Notes: generated by a model from the sequence alone, not told the origin. A stretch of 64,000 nucleotides of DNA from Buttiauxella massiliensis (GCF_902500225.1 NZ_LR722649.1:186001-250000); one strand, 5' to 3'. Positions 19,027 to 29,046 are shown, numbered from the stretch's first letter. Program-made: numbers and translations.

Positions 19027-19677
19027 TTACGGCTTATTGTCAGCCTGTTCTTCCTCATCATCTTTCACTTCGGTATTCGCAGTGAGAAGGAAAGGAGACT
19101 GCTGCCAGCGGGTGCGTTTTCCCTGCAAAAGGGTACGCGTCAGCACAATGCCAATTGCCAGTGCCAGCAACATCATCAGGCGCAAAATATTCGTGGTGTT
19201 ATCCACCTGTTTAGCTTCGGTAGCGAGCGTGTGGGTATCAAGCGTGATTCGTAGATAGCCAACCGGCCCGTCTTTATCTTCAATCGGCTGAACAATTTGC
19301 TGATTGAAATAACTGCCTGCTTTTTTACCATCCAGCGCCAGCCTGTCACGCACGCCAATTCCTTCACCTGCTCGCGCGATTTGGCCTCCGCTATCGTCAT
19401 AAACGCCCGCATCCAGAATACGGCTATCTTGAGTCAGTAATTTGAGGACGGCTGAAATCTTTTTCTCGTCTGGGTTTTCGGATTTCATCAGCGGTGTCAG
19501 GTTGTAACTCACCTGGCGCGCCAACGTTTTGGCCAGCTCTTCAAGCTGCACATTGCGGGCTTGTTGGTGGCCCTGACTAAACCACGACGCTCCCTGCATC
19601 AGCGCGACTAAAAGTGCGAGGCAGATAAGCACAATCACTGCACGATGCAGCCTGAATTTCATTTTTGCCCGAGCCAT
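19027..19677 (-). CDS. ytjB: SMP-family membrane protein YtjB (Smp)
   Basis: A 216-residue inner-membrane protein with an N-terminal transmembrane helix (about 13-30), a periplasmic region of about 120 residues and a second helix (about 160-180), then a basic cytoplasmic tail with GKRTRWQQSPF. Sequence and length match E. coli Smp (YtjB, 214 residues). A role is not established. It is divergent from serB and upstream of lplA. Confidence 0.93.
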   Translation of the reverse strand: MARAKMKFRLHRAVIVLICLALLVALMQGASWFSQGHQQARNVQLEELAKTLARQVSYNLTPLMKSENPDEKKISAVLKLLTQDSRILDAGVYDDSGGQIARAGEGIGVRDRLALDGKKAGSYFNQQIVQPIEDKDGPVGYLRITLDTHTLATEAKQVDNTTNILRLMMLLALAIGIVLTRTLLQGKRTRWQQSPFLLTANTEVKDDEEEQADNKP

Positions 19678-19784
19678 AATGCACCTTCAATAAATTGCTT
19701 ACTTTAATGTTGCCAGAAGCAGCGTGGACAAGGTAGCCTCATGCGTTGTTTTGTCCTGGCCTTTATCTTTATTCTGGAGCTGTG

Positions 19785-20762
19785 ATGCCAAATAGTCTGA
19801 CCTGGTGCGACCTGCCGACCGATGTCTCCCTCTGGCCTGGGTTGCCGCTATCGTTAAGTGGTGATGAAGTCATGCCACTCGATTACCGTGCTGGCCGCAG
19901 CGGCTGGCTTCTGTATGGTCGGAATCTGGATAAAGAGTGCCTGAATCGTTACCAACGTAAGTTGGGCGCGGCGATGGTAATCGTCACCGCATGGTGTGTT
20001 GAAGACTATCAGGTTATTCGCCTGGCTGGTTCATTAACGCCGCGAGCTACAAAACTTGCGCATGACGCCGGGCTGGATGTCGCGCCACTGGGTAAAATCC
20101 CTCATCTGCGCACGCCTGGTTTGCTGGTGATGGACATGGATTCCACCGCCATCCAAATCGAATGCATTGACGAAATAGCCAAACTGGCGGGCACCGGCGA
20201 AATGGTAGCGGAAGTGACGGAGCGCGCGATGCGTGGCGAACTAGACTTCGCGGCAAGCCTGAAGCAACGCGTTGCGACCCTCAAAGGGGCAAATGCTTCT
20301 ATTTTGCGCCAGGTCCGTGATGAACTGCCACTGATGCCAGGGCTGACTTCTCTTGTGCTTAAGCTCGAATCGTTAGGCTGGAAAGTGGCTATCGCTTCCG
20401 GTGGTTTCACCTTCTTCGCGGAGTATCTGCGCGACAAACTACATTTGCATGCGGTAGTGGCAAATGAGCTAGAAATTTGCGACGGCAAATTGACCGGTGA
20501 AGTCATTGGTCAAATTGTTGATGCCCAATTCAAAGCAGATACGCTTAAGCGCCTTGCGGATAAATATGAAATCCCTGTCGAACAAACTGTTGCGATTGGT
20601 GATGGCGCGAATGATTTACCGATGATTCTGTCTGCCGGGCTGGGCATCGCTTATCACGCGAAACCAAAGGTTAATGAGAAAACAGAAATCACCATCCGTC
20701 ATGCTGATTTGATGGGTGTATTCTGTATTCTTTCAGGCAGTCTTATTCAGGAAGAACGCTAA
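19785..20762 (+). CDS. serB: Phosphoserine phosphatase SerB
   Basis: SerB carries out the final step of serine synthesis, hydrolysing 3-phosphoserine. The 325-residue protein has an N-terminal regulatory region and a HAD catalytic domain with DMDST (nucleophile Asp117, acid Asp119), IASGG motif II and GDGANDLPM motif IV. The ATG at 19785 follows TGGAG and matches the E. coli N-terminus (MPN-TWCDLP); an upstream in-frame start at 19746 adds 13 unmatched residues. The stop codon overlaps the radA start (TAATG). Confidence 0.97.
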   Translation: MPNSLTWCDLPTDVSLWPGLPLSLSGDEVMPLDYRAGRSGWLLYGRNLDKECLNRYQRKLGAAMVIVTAWCVEDYQVIRLAGSLTPRATKLAHDAGLDVAPLGKIPHLRTPGLLVMDMDSTAIQIECIDEIAKLAGTGEMVAEVTERAMRGELDFAASLKQRVATLKGANASILRQVRDELPLMPGLTSLVLKLESLGWKVAIASGGFTFFAEYLRDKLHLHAVVANELEICDGKLTGEVIGQIVDAQFKADTLKRLADKYEIPVEQTVAIGDGANDLPMILSAGLGIAYHAKPKVNEKTEITIRHADLMGVFCILSGSLIQEER

Positions 20763-22153
20763 TGGCCAAAGCGCCGAAACGTGCATTTGTCTGCAACGAA
20801 TGTGGTGCAGATTATCCTCGCTGGCAGGGGCAATGCAGCGCCTGCCATGCATGGAACACTATCACTGAGGTGCGTATTGCCGCCTCACCGACAGTTGCGC
20901 GTAACGAGCGTTTATCTGGTTATGCCGGTAGTGCGGGTGTCAGCAAAGTACAAAAACTCTCTGATATCAGCCTCGAAGAGCTGCCGCGTTTCTCCACCGG
21001 TTTTAAAGAGTTCGACCGCGTACTGGGCGGCGGCGTTGTGCCAGGTAGCGCTATTCTGATTGGCGGTAACCCAGGCGCGGGTAAATCCACGCTGCTGCTG
21101 CAAACACTGTGCAAACTCAGCGAACAAATGAAAACGCTGTACGTCACGGGTGAAGAGTCGCTGCAACAAGTGGCGATGCGCGCACACCGCTTAGGTTTGC
21201 CGACTAACAACCTGAATATGCTTTCGGAAACCGGCATCGAGCAAATCTGCATGATTGCCGAAGAAGAAGCGCCAAAGCTGATGGTCATCGACTCCATTCA
21301 GGTGATGCACATGGCCGACGTGCAATCGTCGCCAGGCAGTGTTGCGCAGGTGCGTGAGTCTGCCGCTTACCTGACGCGCTTTGCTAAAACGCGCGGTGTG
21401 GCAATTATCATGGTCGGCCACGTCACCAAAGATGGTTCACTTGCCGGGCCAAAAGTCCTCGAACACTGTATCGACTGCTCGGTGATGCTTGATGGCGATG
21501 CCGATTCCCGTTTCCGCACCCTGCGCAGCCATAAAAACCGCTTTGGTGCGGTGAACGAGCTGGGTGTGTTTGCCATGACGGAACAAGGGCTGCGTGAAGT
21601 GAGCAACCCTTCCGCTATCTTCCTGAGCCGTGGTGATGAAGTGACTCCCGGTAGTTCTGTGATGGTGGTGTGGGAAGGGACGCGTCCACTGCTGGTAGAG
21701 ATTCAGGCGCTGGTGGATCAATCTATGATGTCCAACCCACGCAGGGTTGCTGTTGGTCTTGAGCAAAACCGTCTGGCAATTTTGTTGGCCGTTTTGCACC
21801 GCCATGGTGGGCTGCAAATGGCTGATCAGGATGTATTTGTAAACGTGGTTGGCGGTGTGAAAGTCACCGAAACCAGTGCTGACCTCGCGCTTTTACTGGC
21901 GATGGTTTCAAGTCTGCGCAACCGGGCTCTGCCACAAGATTTAGTGGTGTTTGGTGAGGTTGGGTTGGCCGGGGAAATTCGCCCGGTTCCAAGCGGCCAG
22001 GAACGTATTTCTGAAGCTGCAAAACACGGTTTTAAACGTGCGATTGTGCCGCAGGCGAATGTGCCGAAAAAACTACCGGAAGGGATGCAGGTCTTCGGGG
22101 TGAAAAAACTTGCTGATGCGCTGGCAGTGTTTGACGACTTACAAGACTTATAA
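20762..22153 (+). CDS. radA: DNA repair protein RadA (branch-migration helicase)
   Basis: RadA is a RecA-like, DnaB-type helicase that speeds branch migration during recombinational repair. The 463-residue protein starts with a four-cysteine zinc finger (CNEC at 11-14, CSAC at 25-28), then a RecA core with Walker A GGNPGAGKST, the RadA-specific HKNRFG motif, and a C-terminal Lon-protease-like domain without the catalytic Ser-Lys pair in evidence. Start overlaps serB by one base, so it is translationally coupled; nadR follows 36 bp later. Confidence 0.97.
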   Translation: MAKAPKRAFVCNECGADYPRWQGQCSACHAWNTITEVRIAASPTVARNERLSGYAGSAGVSKVQKLSDISLEELPRFSTGFKEFDRVLGGGVVPGSAILIGGNPGAGKSTLLLQTLCKLSEQMKTLYVTGEESLQQVAMRAHRLGLPTNNLNMLSETGIEQICMIAEEEAPKLMVIDSIQVMHMADVQSSPGSVAQVRESAAYLTRFAKTRGVAIIMVGHVTKDGSLAGPKVLEHCIDCSVMLDGDADSRFRTLRSHKNRFGAVNELGVFAMTEQGLREVSNPSAIFLSRGDEVTPGSSVMVVWEGTRPLLVEIQALVDQSMMSNPRRVAVGLEQNRLAILLAVLHRHGGLQMADQDVFVNVVGGVKVTETSADLALLLAMVSSLRNRALPQDLVVFGEVGLAGEIRPVPSGQERISEAAKHGFKRAIVPQANVPKKLPEGMQVFGVKKLADALAVFDDLQDL

Positions 22154-22189
22154 TTGTATATTCGCCCAATTTTGCAGGAGGCAGGCAGC

Positions 22190-23422
22190 ATGTCGTCATT
22201 TGAGTATTTAAAAACCGCAATTCGCCAGCAGAACGTTACGCTGCAGCAAGTTGCGGAATCCTGCGGTATGACCAAGGGCTATCTGAGCCAGCTACTTAAC
22301 GCCAAAATCAAAAGCCCAAGCGCTCAAAAACTTGAAGCCCTGCACCGTTTCCTCGGACTGGAGTTTCCCCGCCGTGAGAAAAAGGTCGGTATTGTATTCG
22401 GGAAGTTTTATCCACTGCATACCGGCCATATCTACTTGATTCAACGCGCCGCAAGCCAGGTTGATGAGTTACATATCATCATGGGCTATGACGAAACCCG
22501 CGACCGTCTTCTGTTTGAAGACAGTGCCATGTCGCAACAGCCGACGACCGGCGACCGTCTGCGCTGGTTGCTTCAGACCTTTAAGTACCAGAAAAACATT
22601 CGTATTCATTCGTTTAACGAAGAAGGGATGGAGCCATATCCACACGGTTGGGATGTCTGGAGCCGTGGTATCAAAGCTTTCATGGAAAGCAAAGGCATTA
22701 ATCCTGACTGTATCTACACCTCTGAAGAGAATGATGCACCACGGTTTATCGAACAGCTCGGCATTGAAACGGTGCTTATCGACCCGAAACGCACATTTAT
22801 GAATATCAGCGGTGGGCAGATTCGCGAAAACCCGTTCCGCTACTGGGAATACATTCCAACTGAAGTGAAACCGTTCTTTGTCCGAACCGTCGCGATTTTG
22901 GGCGGTGAGTCGAGCGGTAAGTCGTGGATGGTGAATAAGCTCGCCAATATTTTCAACACGACCAGCGCCTGGGAATACGGGCGTGACTATGTCTTTTCCC
23001 ATCTGGGTGGCGATGAGATGGCACTGCAATATTCTGACTACGATAAAATTGCGATTGGCCATGCTCAGTACGTTGATTTTGCAGTTAAATATGCCAATAA
23101 AGTCGCTTTTATCGATACTGACTTTGTTACCACTCAGGCATTCTGTAAAAAATATGAAGGGCGTGAGCACCCATTTGTGCAGGCGCTGATTGATGAGTAC
23201 CGCTTTGATCTAGTGATTTTGCTGGAAAACAACACGCCGTGGGTAGCCGATGGCTTGCGTAGCCTGGGCAGTGATACTGACAGGAAATCGTTCCAGAATC
23301 TTTTGGTGTCGATGCTTGATGAGAACAACATCAGCTACGTTCATGTAGAAGAACCTGACTACGATTCTCGCTTCTTGCGCTGTGTTGATTTGGTGAAGAA
23401 CATGATTGGCGAGCGGGGATAA
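22190..23422 (+). CDS. nadR: NadR, trifunctional NAD regulator/NMN adenylyltransferase/ribosylnicotinamide kinase
   Basis: NadR represses NAD-synthesis genes and salvages nicotinamide riboside. The 410 residues, the E. coli length, contain an HTH (about 17-50), the nucleotidyltransferase signature GKFYPLHTGH (71-80) and a C-terminal kinase with P-loop GGESSGKSW (about 238-246). The residue after GKS is Trp where E. coli has Thr; the invariant GKS is retained. The ATG at 22190 follows AGGAGGCAGGCAGC; a TTG at 22154 in frame is rejected. It ends serB-radA-nadR, before a bidirectional terminator. Confidence 0.97.
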   Translation: MSSFEYLKTAIRQQNVTLQQVAESCGMTKGYLSQLLNAKIKSPSAQKLEALHRFLGLEFPRREKKVGIVFGKFYPLHTGHIYLIQRAASQVDELHIIMGYDETRDRLLFEDSAMSQQPTTGDRLRWLLQTFKYQKNIRIHSFNEEGMEPYPHGWDVWSRGIKAFMESKGINPDCIYTSEENDAPRFIEQLGIETVLIDPKRTFMNISGGQIRENPFRYWEYIPTEVKPFFVRTVAILGGESSGKSWMVNKLANIFNTTSAWEYGRDYVFSHLGGDEMALQYSDYDKIAIGHAQYVDFAVKYANKVAFIDTDFVTTQAFCKKYEGREHPFVQALIDEYRFDLVILLENNTPWVADGLRSLGSDTDRKSFQNLLVSMLDENNISYVHVEEPDYDSRFLRCVDLVKNMIGERG

Positions 23423-23433
23423 TCGGGCTTGTC

Positions 23434-23467
23434 AAAAAAGGGGGCGCAGTAAGCGCCCCATTTTTAT
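23434..23467. terminator. Bidirectional terminator between nadR and ettA
   Basis: GGGGCGC (23441-23447) pairs with GCGCCCC (23453-23459) around AGTAA, with AAAAAA to the left and ATTTTTATT to the right. It can stop transcription of nadR rightward and ettA leftward. Confidence 0.9.
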
Positions 23468-25134
23468 TACTTCGTTACGCGCTTGTACTTAATACGCTTA
23501 GGTTCCAGCGCATCCGCACCCAAGGTGCGTTTCTTGTACTCTTCGTACTCAGTAAAGTTGCCTTCAAAGAACTCCACTTTGCCTTCATCCTGGTAATCCA
23601 GAATGTGCGTGGCGATACGGTCAAGGAACCAACGGTCGTGCGAGATAACCATTGCACAGCCTGGGAATTCCAACAGGGCGTTTTCTAACGCGCGCAGGGT
23701 TTCGATATCCAGGTCGTTGGTTGGTTCATCGAGCAGCAGTACGTTGCCGCCAACTTGCAGTAATTTTGCAAGGTGCAGACGACCACGCTCACCACCGGAC
23801 AACTCACCGACACGTTTACCCTGGTCGACGCCTTTGAAGTTAAAGCGACCAACGTACGCACGGCTTGGCATTTCGGTGTTACCGACGCGCATGATGTCCT
23901 GGCCGCCGGAAACTTCTTCCCACACGGTTTTGCTGTTGTCCATTGCGTCACGGAACTGATCGACAGACGCCAGTTTGACGGTTTCGCCCAGTTCAATGGT
24001 GCCACTATCTGGCTGTTCCTGGCCGGACATCATACGGAACAGGGTAGATTTACCCGCGCCGTTAGGACCGATGATCCCGACAATTGCACCTTTCGGTACA
24101 GAGAATGTCAGATCTTCAATCAGCAGGCGGTCGCCGTAGGATTTACGCAGATTGGTAACCTCAACGACTTTATCGCCCAGACGTGCGCCAGGTGGAATAA
24201 ACAGTTCGTTGGTTTCGTTACGTTTCTGGTATTCAGTGTTGTTAAGCTCTTCAAAGCGAGCCAGACGCGCCTTGCCCTTAGACTGGCGGCCTTTCGCACC
24301 CTGACGTACCCACTCCAGCTCTTTCTCGATGGATTTACGGCGAGCCGCTTCCGAAGAGGCTTCCTGAGCCAGACGTTCGTCTTTCTGCTCAAGCCAGGAG
24401 GAGTAGTTACCTTCCCACGGAATACCTTCACCGCGGTCAAGTTCCAGAATCCAGCCTGCAACGTTATCGAGGAAGTAACGGTCGTGGGTAATCGCCACAA
24501 CGGTGCCTTCGAAGTCGTGCAGGAAGCGCTCGAGCCACGCAACGGATTCAGCATCCAGGTGGTTCGTTGGTTCGTCGAGCAGCAGCATGTCTGGCTTTTC
24601 GAGCAGCAGGCGGCACAGCGCTACACGGCGACGTTCACCACCGGACAGGTTAGCAATTTTCGCATCCCAATCTGGCAGACGCAGCGCATCAGCAGCACGT
24701 TCCAGTTGCACGTTCAGGTTGTGACCGTCGTGTGCCTGAATGATTTCTTCAAATTTACCTTGTTGGGCAGCCAGCTTGTCGAAATCGGCGTCCGGCTCAG
24801 CGTATTTGGCATACACTTCGTCGAGGCCTTTCAGGGCATTAACGACTTCAGCTACGGCTTCTTCAACCGATTCACGGACGGTATGTTCAAGGTTGAGTTG
24901 CGGTTCTTGCGGCAAATAGCCGATTTTTAATCCAGGTTGTGGGCGCGCTTCGCCTTCGATGTCGGTATCAATGCCGGCCATAATGCGCAGCAGCGTGGAT
25001 TTACCGGAGCCGTTCAGACCCAGTACGCCAATCTTGGCGCCAGGGAAGAAACTGAGAGAGATATTTTTCAGGATATGACGTTTCGGCGGAACAACTTTGC
25101 CGACTCGATGCATGGTATAAACGAATTGAGCCAC
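23467..25134 (-). CDS. ettA: Energy-dependent translational throttle protein EttA
   Basis: EttA is an ABC-F protein that binds the ribosomal E site and gates the first peptide bond according to ATP/ADP ratio. The 555 residues equal the E. coli length. Two ABC domains are visible: Walker A GLNGSGKST and GPNGAGKST, signatures LSGGERRR and LSGGERGR, and DEPTNHLD and DEPTNDLD Walker B boxes. The arm and linker regions between them are complete (RQSKGKARL). It starts with GTG. It has no transmembrane segment. Transcribed divergently from slt. Confidence 0.97.
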   Translation of the reverse strand: MAQFVYTMHRVGKVVPPKRHILKNISLSFFPGAKIGVLGLNGSGKSTLLRIMAGIDTDIEGEARPQPGLKIGYLPQEPQLNLEHTVRESVEEAVAEVVNALKGLDEVYAKYAEPDADFDKLAAQQGKFEEIIQAHDGHNLNVQLERAADALRLPDWDAKIANLSGGERRRVALCRLLLEKPDMLLLDEPTNHLDAESVAWLERFLHDFEGTVVAITHDRYFLDNVAGWILELDRGEGIPWEGNYSSWLEQKDERLAQEASSEAARRKSIEKELEWVRQGAKGRQSKGKARLARFEELNNTEYQKRNETNELFIPPGARLGDKVVEVTNLRKSYGDRLLIEDLTFSVPKGAIVGIIGPNGAGKSTLFRMMSGQEQPDSGTIELGETVKLASVDQFRDAMDNSKTVWEEVSGGQDIMRVGNTEMPSRAYVGRFNFKGVDQGKRVGELSGGERGRLHLAKLLQVGGNVLLLDEPTNDLDIETLRALENALLEFPGCAMVISHDRWFLDRIATHILDYQDEGKVEFFEGNFTEYEEYKKRTLGADALEPKRIKYKRVTK

Positions 25135-25365
25135 AGTGCGACTTCGCCTCTTTTTCGTGATTTAAGATGGTTCGTATCAAAGGCGAAGTGTAGCCGTTTT
25201 CAGCAGGTAATCCCAGCAGGGGAAGTAGGATGTGTTACCCGAAACACTCTGGACAGTGTTATACCCAAAATAACGTGCTCTGGCGTGGCGAAACAGCAAT
25301 AGCAGAGTTAGCATGAAGTAACCAATGGCGGCATGATGCTGCCTGTAAATATGTGAGGAGAACTT

Positions 25366-27300
25366 GTGGGGAAAGCCAAACAAGTCGCGGGACAATTGCT
25401 GGTGGCAATTGTAAGCCTTGCGGCATTAACTCATGCAGTTCGTGCGGACTCGCTCGATGAGCAACGCAGCCGATACGCACAAATCAAACAAGCGTGGGAT
25501 AGCAAGCAAATGGATGTGGTGCAGCGAATGATGCCCACGTTGCAGGATTATCCTCTCTATCCTTATCTCGAATATCGCCAGATTACAGACGACTTAATGA
25601 ATGAGCCAACGCTTGTCGTTAGTCGCTTTATTGAGGCAAATCCAACGCTGCCGCCAGCTCGCTCCCTGAAGTCACGCTTTGTGAATGAACTCGCCCGTCG
25701 TGAAGACTGGCGTGGCTTGCTGGCATTCAGCCCTGAGCAGCCGGGCACGACCGAATCTAAATGTAATTATTACTACGCAAAATGGAATACCGGCCAGGCG
25801 GATGCCGCATGGGTGGGAGCCAAAGATTTGTGGCTGACGGGGAAGAATCTGCCGTCAAGCTGTGACCGTTTATTCTCGGCGTGGCGCTCTTCAGGGTCTC
25901 AAGATCCGTTGGCCTATCTGGAGCGTATTCGCCTGGCAATGAAAGAGGGTAATACCTCGTTGGTCAATAGCCTCGCAAGCCAAATGCCTGCGGATTACCA
26001 AACCATCTCCAGCGCGCTAATAAATCTGCAAAATAACCCCAATTCGGTGCTGACATTTGCCCAAGCAGTGGGTGCAACAGACTTTACGCGTCAGGCTGCG
26101 GCAATAGCTTTTACCCGAGTGGCCCGGGATGACGTAGAAAATGCGCGCATGATGATCCCTTCACTGGTGCAAGCGCAGCAACTTAATGACTCTCAGGCTC
26201 AGGAACTCAGAGATACAGTCGCCTGGCGCTTGATGGGCAATGATGTTACAGCCGAACAGGCTGCATGGCGCGATGATGCCATTATGCGTTCAGAATCAAC
26301 GACGCTAGTTGAAAGACGTGTACGTATGGCGCTTGGAACGGGCGATCGTACTGGCCTGAATACCTGGCTTGCGCGTTTACCGATGGAAGCCAAAGAGAAA
26401 GATGAATGGCGTTACTGGCAAGCAGATCTATTGTTGGAACGAGGCCGGGATGCGGAAGCCAAAGAGATTCTGCATTCTTTAATGCAGCAACGCGGATTTT
26501 ACCCAATGGTGGCAGCCCAGCGTTTAGGGGAAGACTACCCGTTGCGTGTAGACAAAGCGGTAGCGGTGAATCCTGCGCTGGTCCAGGGGCCAGAAATGGC
26601 GCGAGTCCGCGAGTTAATGTACTGGCAGATGGATAACACTGCGCGCAGCGAATGGGCGAATTTAATCACCAGCCGCAGCAAACCAGAGCAAGAAGGATTG
26701 GCGCGTTACGCGTTTGATCAAAACTGGTGGGATCTTAGCGTACAGGCAACGATCGCCGGGAAGCTCTGGGATCATCTGGAGGAGCGTTTCCCTCTGGCGT
26801 ATAAGGATGTTTTCTCTCGTTATGTTAGCGATAAAGATATCTCGCAAAGCTATGCAATGGCGATTGCGCGTCAGGAAAGTGCCTGGAACCCGAAAGTGAA
26901 ATCACCTGTTGGAGCCAGCGGCTTGATGCAAGTTATGCCCGCTACGGCTGCGCATACTGTGAAAGTATTCAACATTCCCGGCTACAGCAGCCCTTCACAA
27001 CTGCTCGACCCGGAAACCAATATCAATATTGGTACCACGTATTTGCAGTCCGTCTATCAGCAATTCGAGAACAACAGGATCTTCTCCTCAGCTGCGTATA
27101 ACGCTGGGCCGGGCCGAGTCAGAACCTGGCTTGGTAACAGTGCCGGTCGCATCGATGCAGTTGCGTTTGTTGAGAGTATTCCCTTCTCAGAAACGCGCGG
27201 ATATGTGAAAAACGTGCTGGCTTATGATGCGTATTATCAATACTTCATGGGTAAATCCGCACCGTTGCTGACGGACACGGAGTGGCAACGCCGTTATTGA
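25366..27300 (+). CDS. slt: Soluble lytic murein transglycosylase Slt70
   Basis: Slt cleaves peptidoglycan glycan strands in the periplasm, forming 1,6-anhydromuropeptides. The 644-residue precursor begins with a GTG (as in E. coli) after GAGGAGAAC and has a signal peptide of about 27 residues ending VRA. A long alpha-superhelical ring (to about 450) precedes the lysozyme-like domain with the catalytic glutamate in ARQESAWNPK and the GASGLMQVMP signature; AAYNAGPGRV follows. trpR follows 62 bp downstream. Confidence 0.97.
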   Translation: MGKAKQVAGQLLVAIVSLAALTHAVRADSLDEQRSRYAQIKQAWDSKQMDVVQRMMPTLQDYPLYPYLEYRQITDDLMNEPTLVVSRFIEANPTLPPARSLKSRFVNELARREDWRGLLAFSPEQPGTTESKCNYYYAKWNTGQADAAWVGAKDLWLTGKNLPSSCDRLFSAWRSSGSQDPLAYLERIRLAMKEGNTSLVNSLASQMPADYQTISSALINLQNNPNSVLTFAQAVGATDFTRQAAAIAFTRVARDDVENARMMIPSLVQAQQLNDSQAQELRDTVAWRLMGNDVTAEQAAWRDDAIMRSESTTLVERRVRMALGTGDRTGLNTWLARLPMEAKEKDEWRYWQADLLLERGRDAEAKEILHSLMQQRGFYPMVAAQRLGEDYPLRVDKAVAVNPALVQGPEMARVRELMYWQMDNTARSEWANLITSRSKPEQEGLARYAFDQNWWDLSVQATIAGKLWDHLEERFPLAYKDVFSRYVSDKDISQSYAMAIARQESAWNPKVKSPVGASGLMQVMPATAAHTVKVFNIPGYSSPSQLLDPETNINIGTTYLQSVYQQFENNRIFSSAAYNAGPGRVRTWLGNSAGRIDAVAFVESIPFSETRGYVKNVLAYDAYYQYFMGKSAPLLTDTEWQRRY

Positions 27301-27344
27301 TTTTGGGGTGTCCATGTTATGCTATCGTACTAGTTAATTAGTAT
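27297..27344 (+). promoter_or_regulatory. trpR promoter and TrpR operator
   Basis: GTACTAGTTAATTAGTAT (27327-27344) closely fits the Trp operator consensus GNACTAGTTAACTAGTNC, so TrpR would repress its own gene. A TATGCT -10 (27318-27323) and a TTGATT -35 (27297-27302), 15 bp apart, lie next to it; the -35 overlaps the slt stop codon. The operator covers the expected start site. Confidence 0.85.
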
Positions 27345-27362
27345 GAAGTAGGGTGGCATAAC

Positions 27363-27692
27363 ATGACTCAGCACTCTCAATACTCGGCAGAACATGCCGA
27401 ACAAAGCAATCAAGAGTGGCTCCGCTTTGTGGAGTTGCTACAGCAATCGTTCGATAAGCAGCTGCATATGCCGTTGTTGATGTTGTTACTGACACCAGAC
27501 GAACGCACAGCCCTTGGGACTCGTGTCAGAATTGTCGAAGAGTTACTGCGCGGCGAGATGAGTCAGCGTGAGCTTAAAAATGAACTGGGTGCGGGGATTG
27601 CGACTATTACCCGTGGCTCAAATAGCTTGAAATCTGCTCCACCAGATCTGCGTGCATGGCTGGAGCAGAAATTATTGAGCCCTAAAGGTTAA
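27363..27692 (+). CDS. trpR: Tryptophan operon repressor TrpR
   Basis: TrpR binds tryptophan and represses trpEDCBA, aroH and its own gene. The 109-residue all-helical protein (E. coli 108) has the helix-turn-helix [20 protein letters not shown] and the tryptophan-binding [14 protein letters not shown] region. The C-terminal half is the most conserved. It overlaps the convergent yjjX gene by 4 bp. The operator at 27327-27344 shows autorepression. Confidence 0.97.
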   Translation: MTQHSQYSAEHAEQSNQEWLRFVELLQQSFDKQLHMPLLMLLLTPDERTALGTRVRIVEELLRGEMSQRELKNELGAGIATITRGSNSLKSAPPDLRAWLEQKLLSPKG

Positions 27693-28204
27693 CGATAAAC
27701 ATCGTTATGAAACGGGCTCAACGCCAGAATAACCGCCTGGTGGTAAACGCTACTGCGAGTTAATTTCCCGGCGGTAAACACGCCAATCGCACCCTCTTTA
27801 CGGCCAATTTTATCGATACCGGTATAGCTGGACATCACAGGCCCTAATGCTTCGCCTGCGCGTACTTTTTCAAGAATGATGGCAGGAAGTGGAAGCGTTG
27901 CTGAACGGGCTTCGCCACGCTTATTTTGGTTTTCAATCACTACCCAACTGAATGTACTGTCATCATCAATTCCTGCCTCAACCGCCACCCAAAAATCAGC
28001 TTCCGGACGTACCTGACGGGCATTCATAATTCGGCATCGTGCGCCAGTTCGCGTTTCATGGTTTCCAAATGGCTGTTCAGGCACACCACTATCGACGGCG
28101 ACGGGTTCAATATGGCAGCATCCCTCCCCATAGATATCGTCGAATGCCTGGTGAATTGCCTGAATTTTGGCTGGATTAGTTGTTGCGCAGACGACATGGT
28201 ACAT
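27689..28204 (-). CDS. yjjX: Inosine/xanthosine triphosphatase YjjX
   Basis: YjjX hydrolyses ITP and XTP, keeping deaminated purines out of nucleic acids. The 171-residue protein starts [16 protein letters not shown], with the substrate-binding TTNPAK loop, and contains [10 protein letters not shown] and [13 protein letters not shown], all family-typical. The ATG at 28204 matches the E. coli N-terminus; the longer frame to 28222 adds six unmatched residues. It is divergent from gpmB and convergent with trpR. Confidence 0.95.
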   Translation of the reverse strand: MYHVVCATTNPAKIQAIHQAFDDIYGEGCCHIEPVAVDSGVPEQPFGNHETRTGARCRIMNARQVRPEADFWVAVEAGIDDDSTFSWVVIENQNKRGEARSATLPLPAIILEKVRAGEALGPVMSSYTGIDKIGRKEGAIGVFTAGKLTRSSVYHQAVILALSPFHNDVYR

Positions 28205-28255
28205 AATCAGTGAAACTCTCAAGAAATTGTTGCCGCAGTATAACGGAAAAAACGC

Positions 28256-28903
28256 ATGTTACAGGTATACCTTGTTCGCCACGGCGAAACGCAGTGGAAT
28301 GCGCAGCGCCGCATTCAGGGCCAGTCAGACAGTGCGCTGACTGAAAAAGGAGAACGCCAGGCCGAGCAGGTGGCTGAGCGTGTCAAAACGTTAGGCATCA
28401 CGCATGTTATTGCCAGTGATTTAGGGCGTACGCGTCGTACCGCCGAAATCATCGCGCAGGCATGTGGTGTGGATATTACGCTGGATGCGCGTTTACGTGA
28501 GCTGGATATGGGCGTGCTAGAACGTCGTAATCTGGACACGCTAAGCGAAGAAGAAGAGAGCTGGCGTCGTCAGTTAGTTAATGGCACCGCTGATGGGCGT
28601 ATTCCCGAAGGGGAAAGCATGCTCGAGATGAGTGAGCGTATGCATGCGGCTTTGAATGCTTGCCTTGATTTACCAGTTGGCAGTCGCCCGTTGCTGGTGA
28701 GCCACGGTATGGCGCTAGGTTGCCTGGTGAGTACGATTCTGGGATTACCGGCCTGGGCTGAACGTCGCTTACGTTTAAGAAACTGTTCGATTTCTCGGGT
28801 GGATCACCAGCAAAGCCCGTGGTTGGCTTCCGGCTGGGTGGTTGAAACGGCAGGGGATATCTCGCATTTAGATGCCCCTGCGTTGGATGAACTTCAGCGT
28901 TAG
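28256..28903 (+). CDS. gpmB: Histidine phosphatase family protein GpmB (YtjC)
   Basis: A 215-residue phosphoglycerate-mutase-like protein with the phosphohistidine motif RHGETQWN (His9), the conserved arginine in [10 protein letters not shown], glutamate in RELDMG and second histidine in VSHGMALG. Although named GpmB, enterobacterial members lack clear mutase activity and probably act as phosphatases. Length equals E. coli. It precedes an ERIC repeat and convergent rob. Confidence 0.93.
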   Translation: MLQVYLVRHGETQWNAQRRIQGQSDSALTEKGERQAEQVAERVKTLGITHVIASDLGRTRRTAEIIAQACGVDITLDARLRELDMGVLERRNLDTLSEEEESWRRQLVNGTADGRIPEGESMLEMSERMHAALNACLDLPVGSRPLLVSHGMALGCLVSTILGLPAWAERRLRLRNCSISRVDHQQSPWLASGWVVETAGDISHLDAPALDELQR

Positions 28904-28913
28904 TTAACGACGT

Positions 28914-29039
28914 ACACCCTTCATCCTTCAAGCCGCAGGGGTGTTGGCTGCACTCACTTACCCCAGTCACTTACTAAAGTAAGCTCCTGGGGATAAGCTC
29001 TCTTGCCGCCTGGCTGCAACTCGAATGCTAAAGGGTATA
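28914..29039. repeat. ERIC element, full length, between gpmB and rob
   Basis: About 126 bp running from ACCCTTCATCCTTCAAGCCG to GCAACTCGAATGCTAAAGGG, with the core CCCCAGTCACTTAC and AAGTAAGCTCCTGGGGAT. It fills the gap between convergent gpmB and rob and is the best full-length copy in the window. Confidence 0.92.
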
Positions 29040-29046
29040 TAGAAAA

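Noticed and set aside
23773-24930. 385-residue open frame antisense to ettA
   Set aside because: Low-complexity residue use (many F, V, T, Q), no family motif and full overlap with a conserved ABC-F gene; produced by strong codon bias on the other strand.
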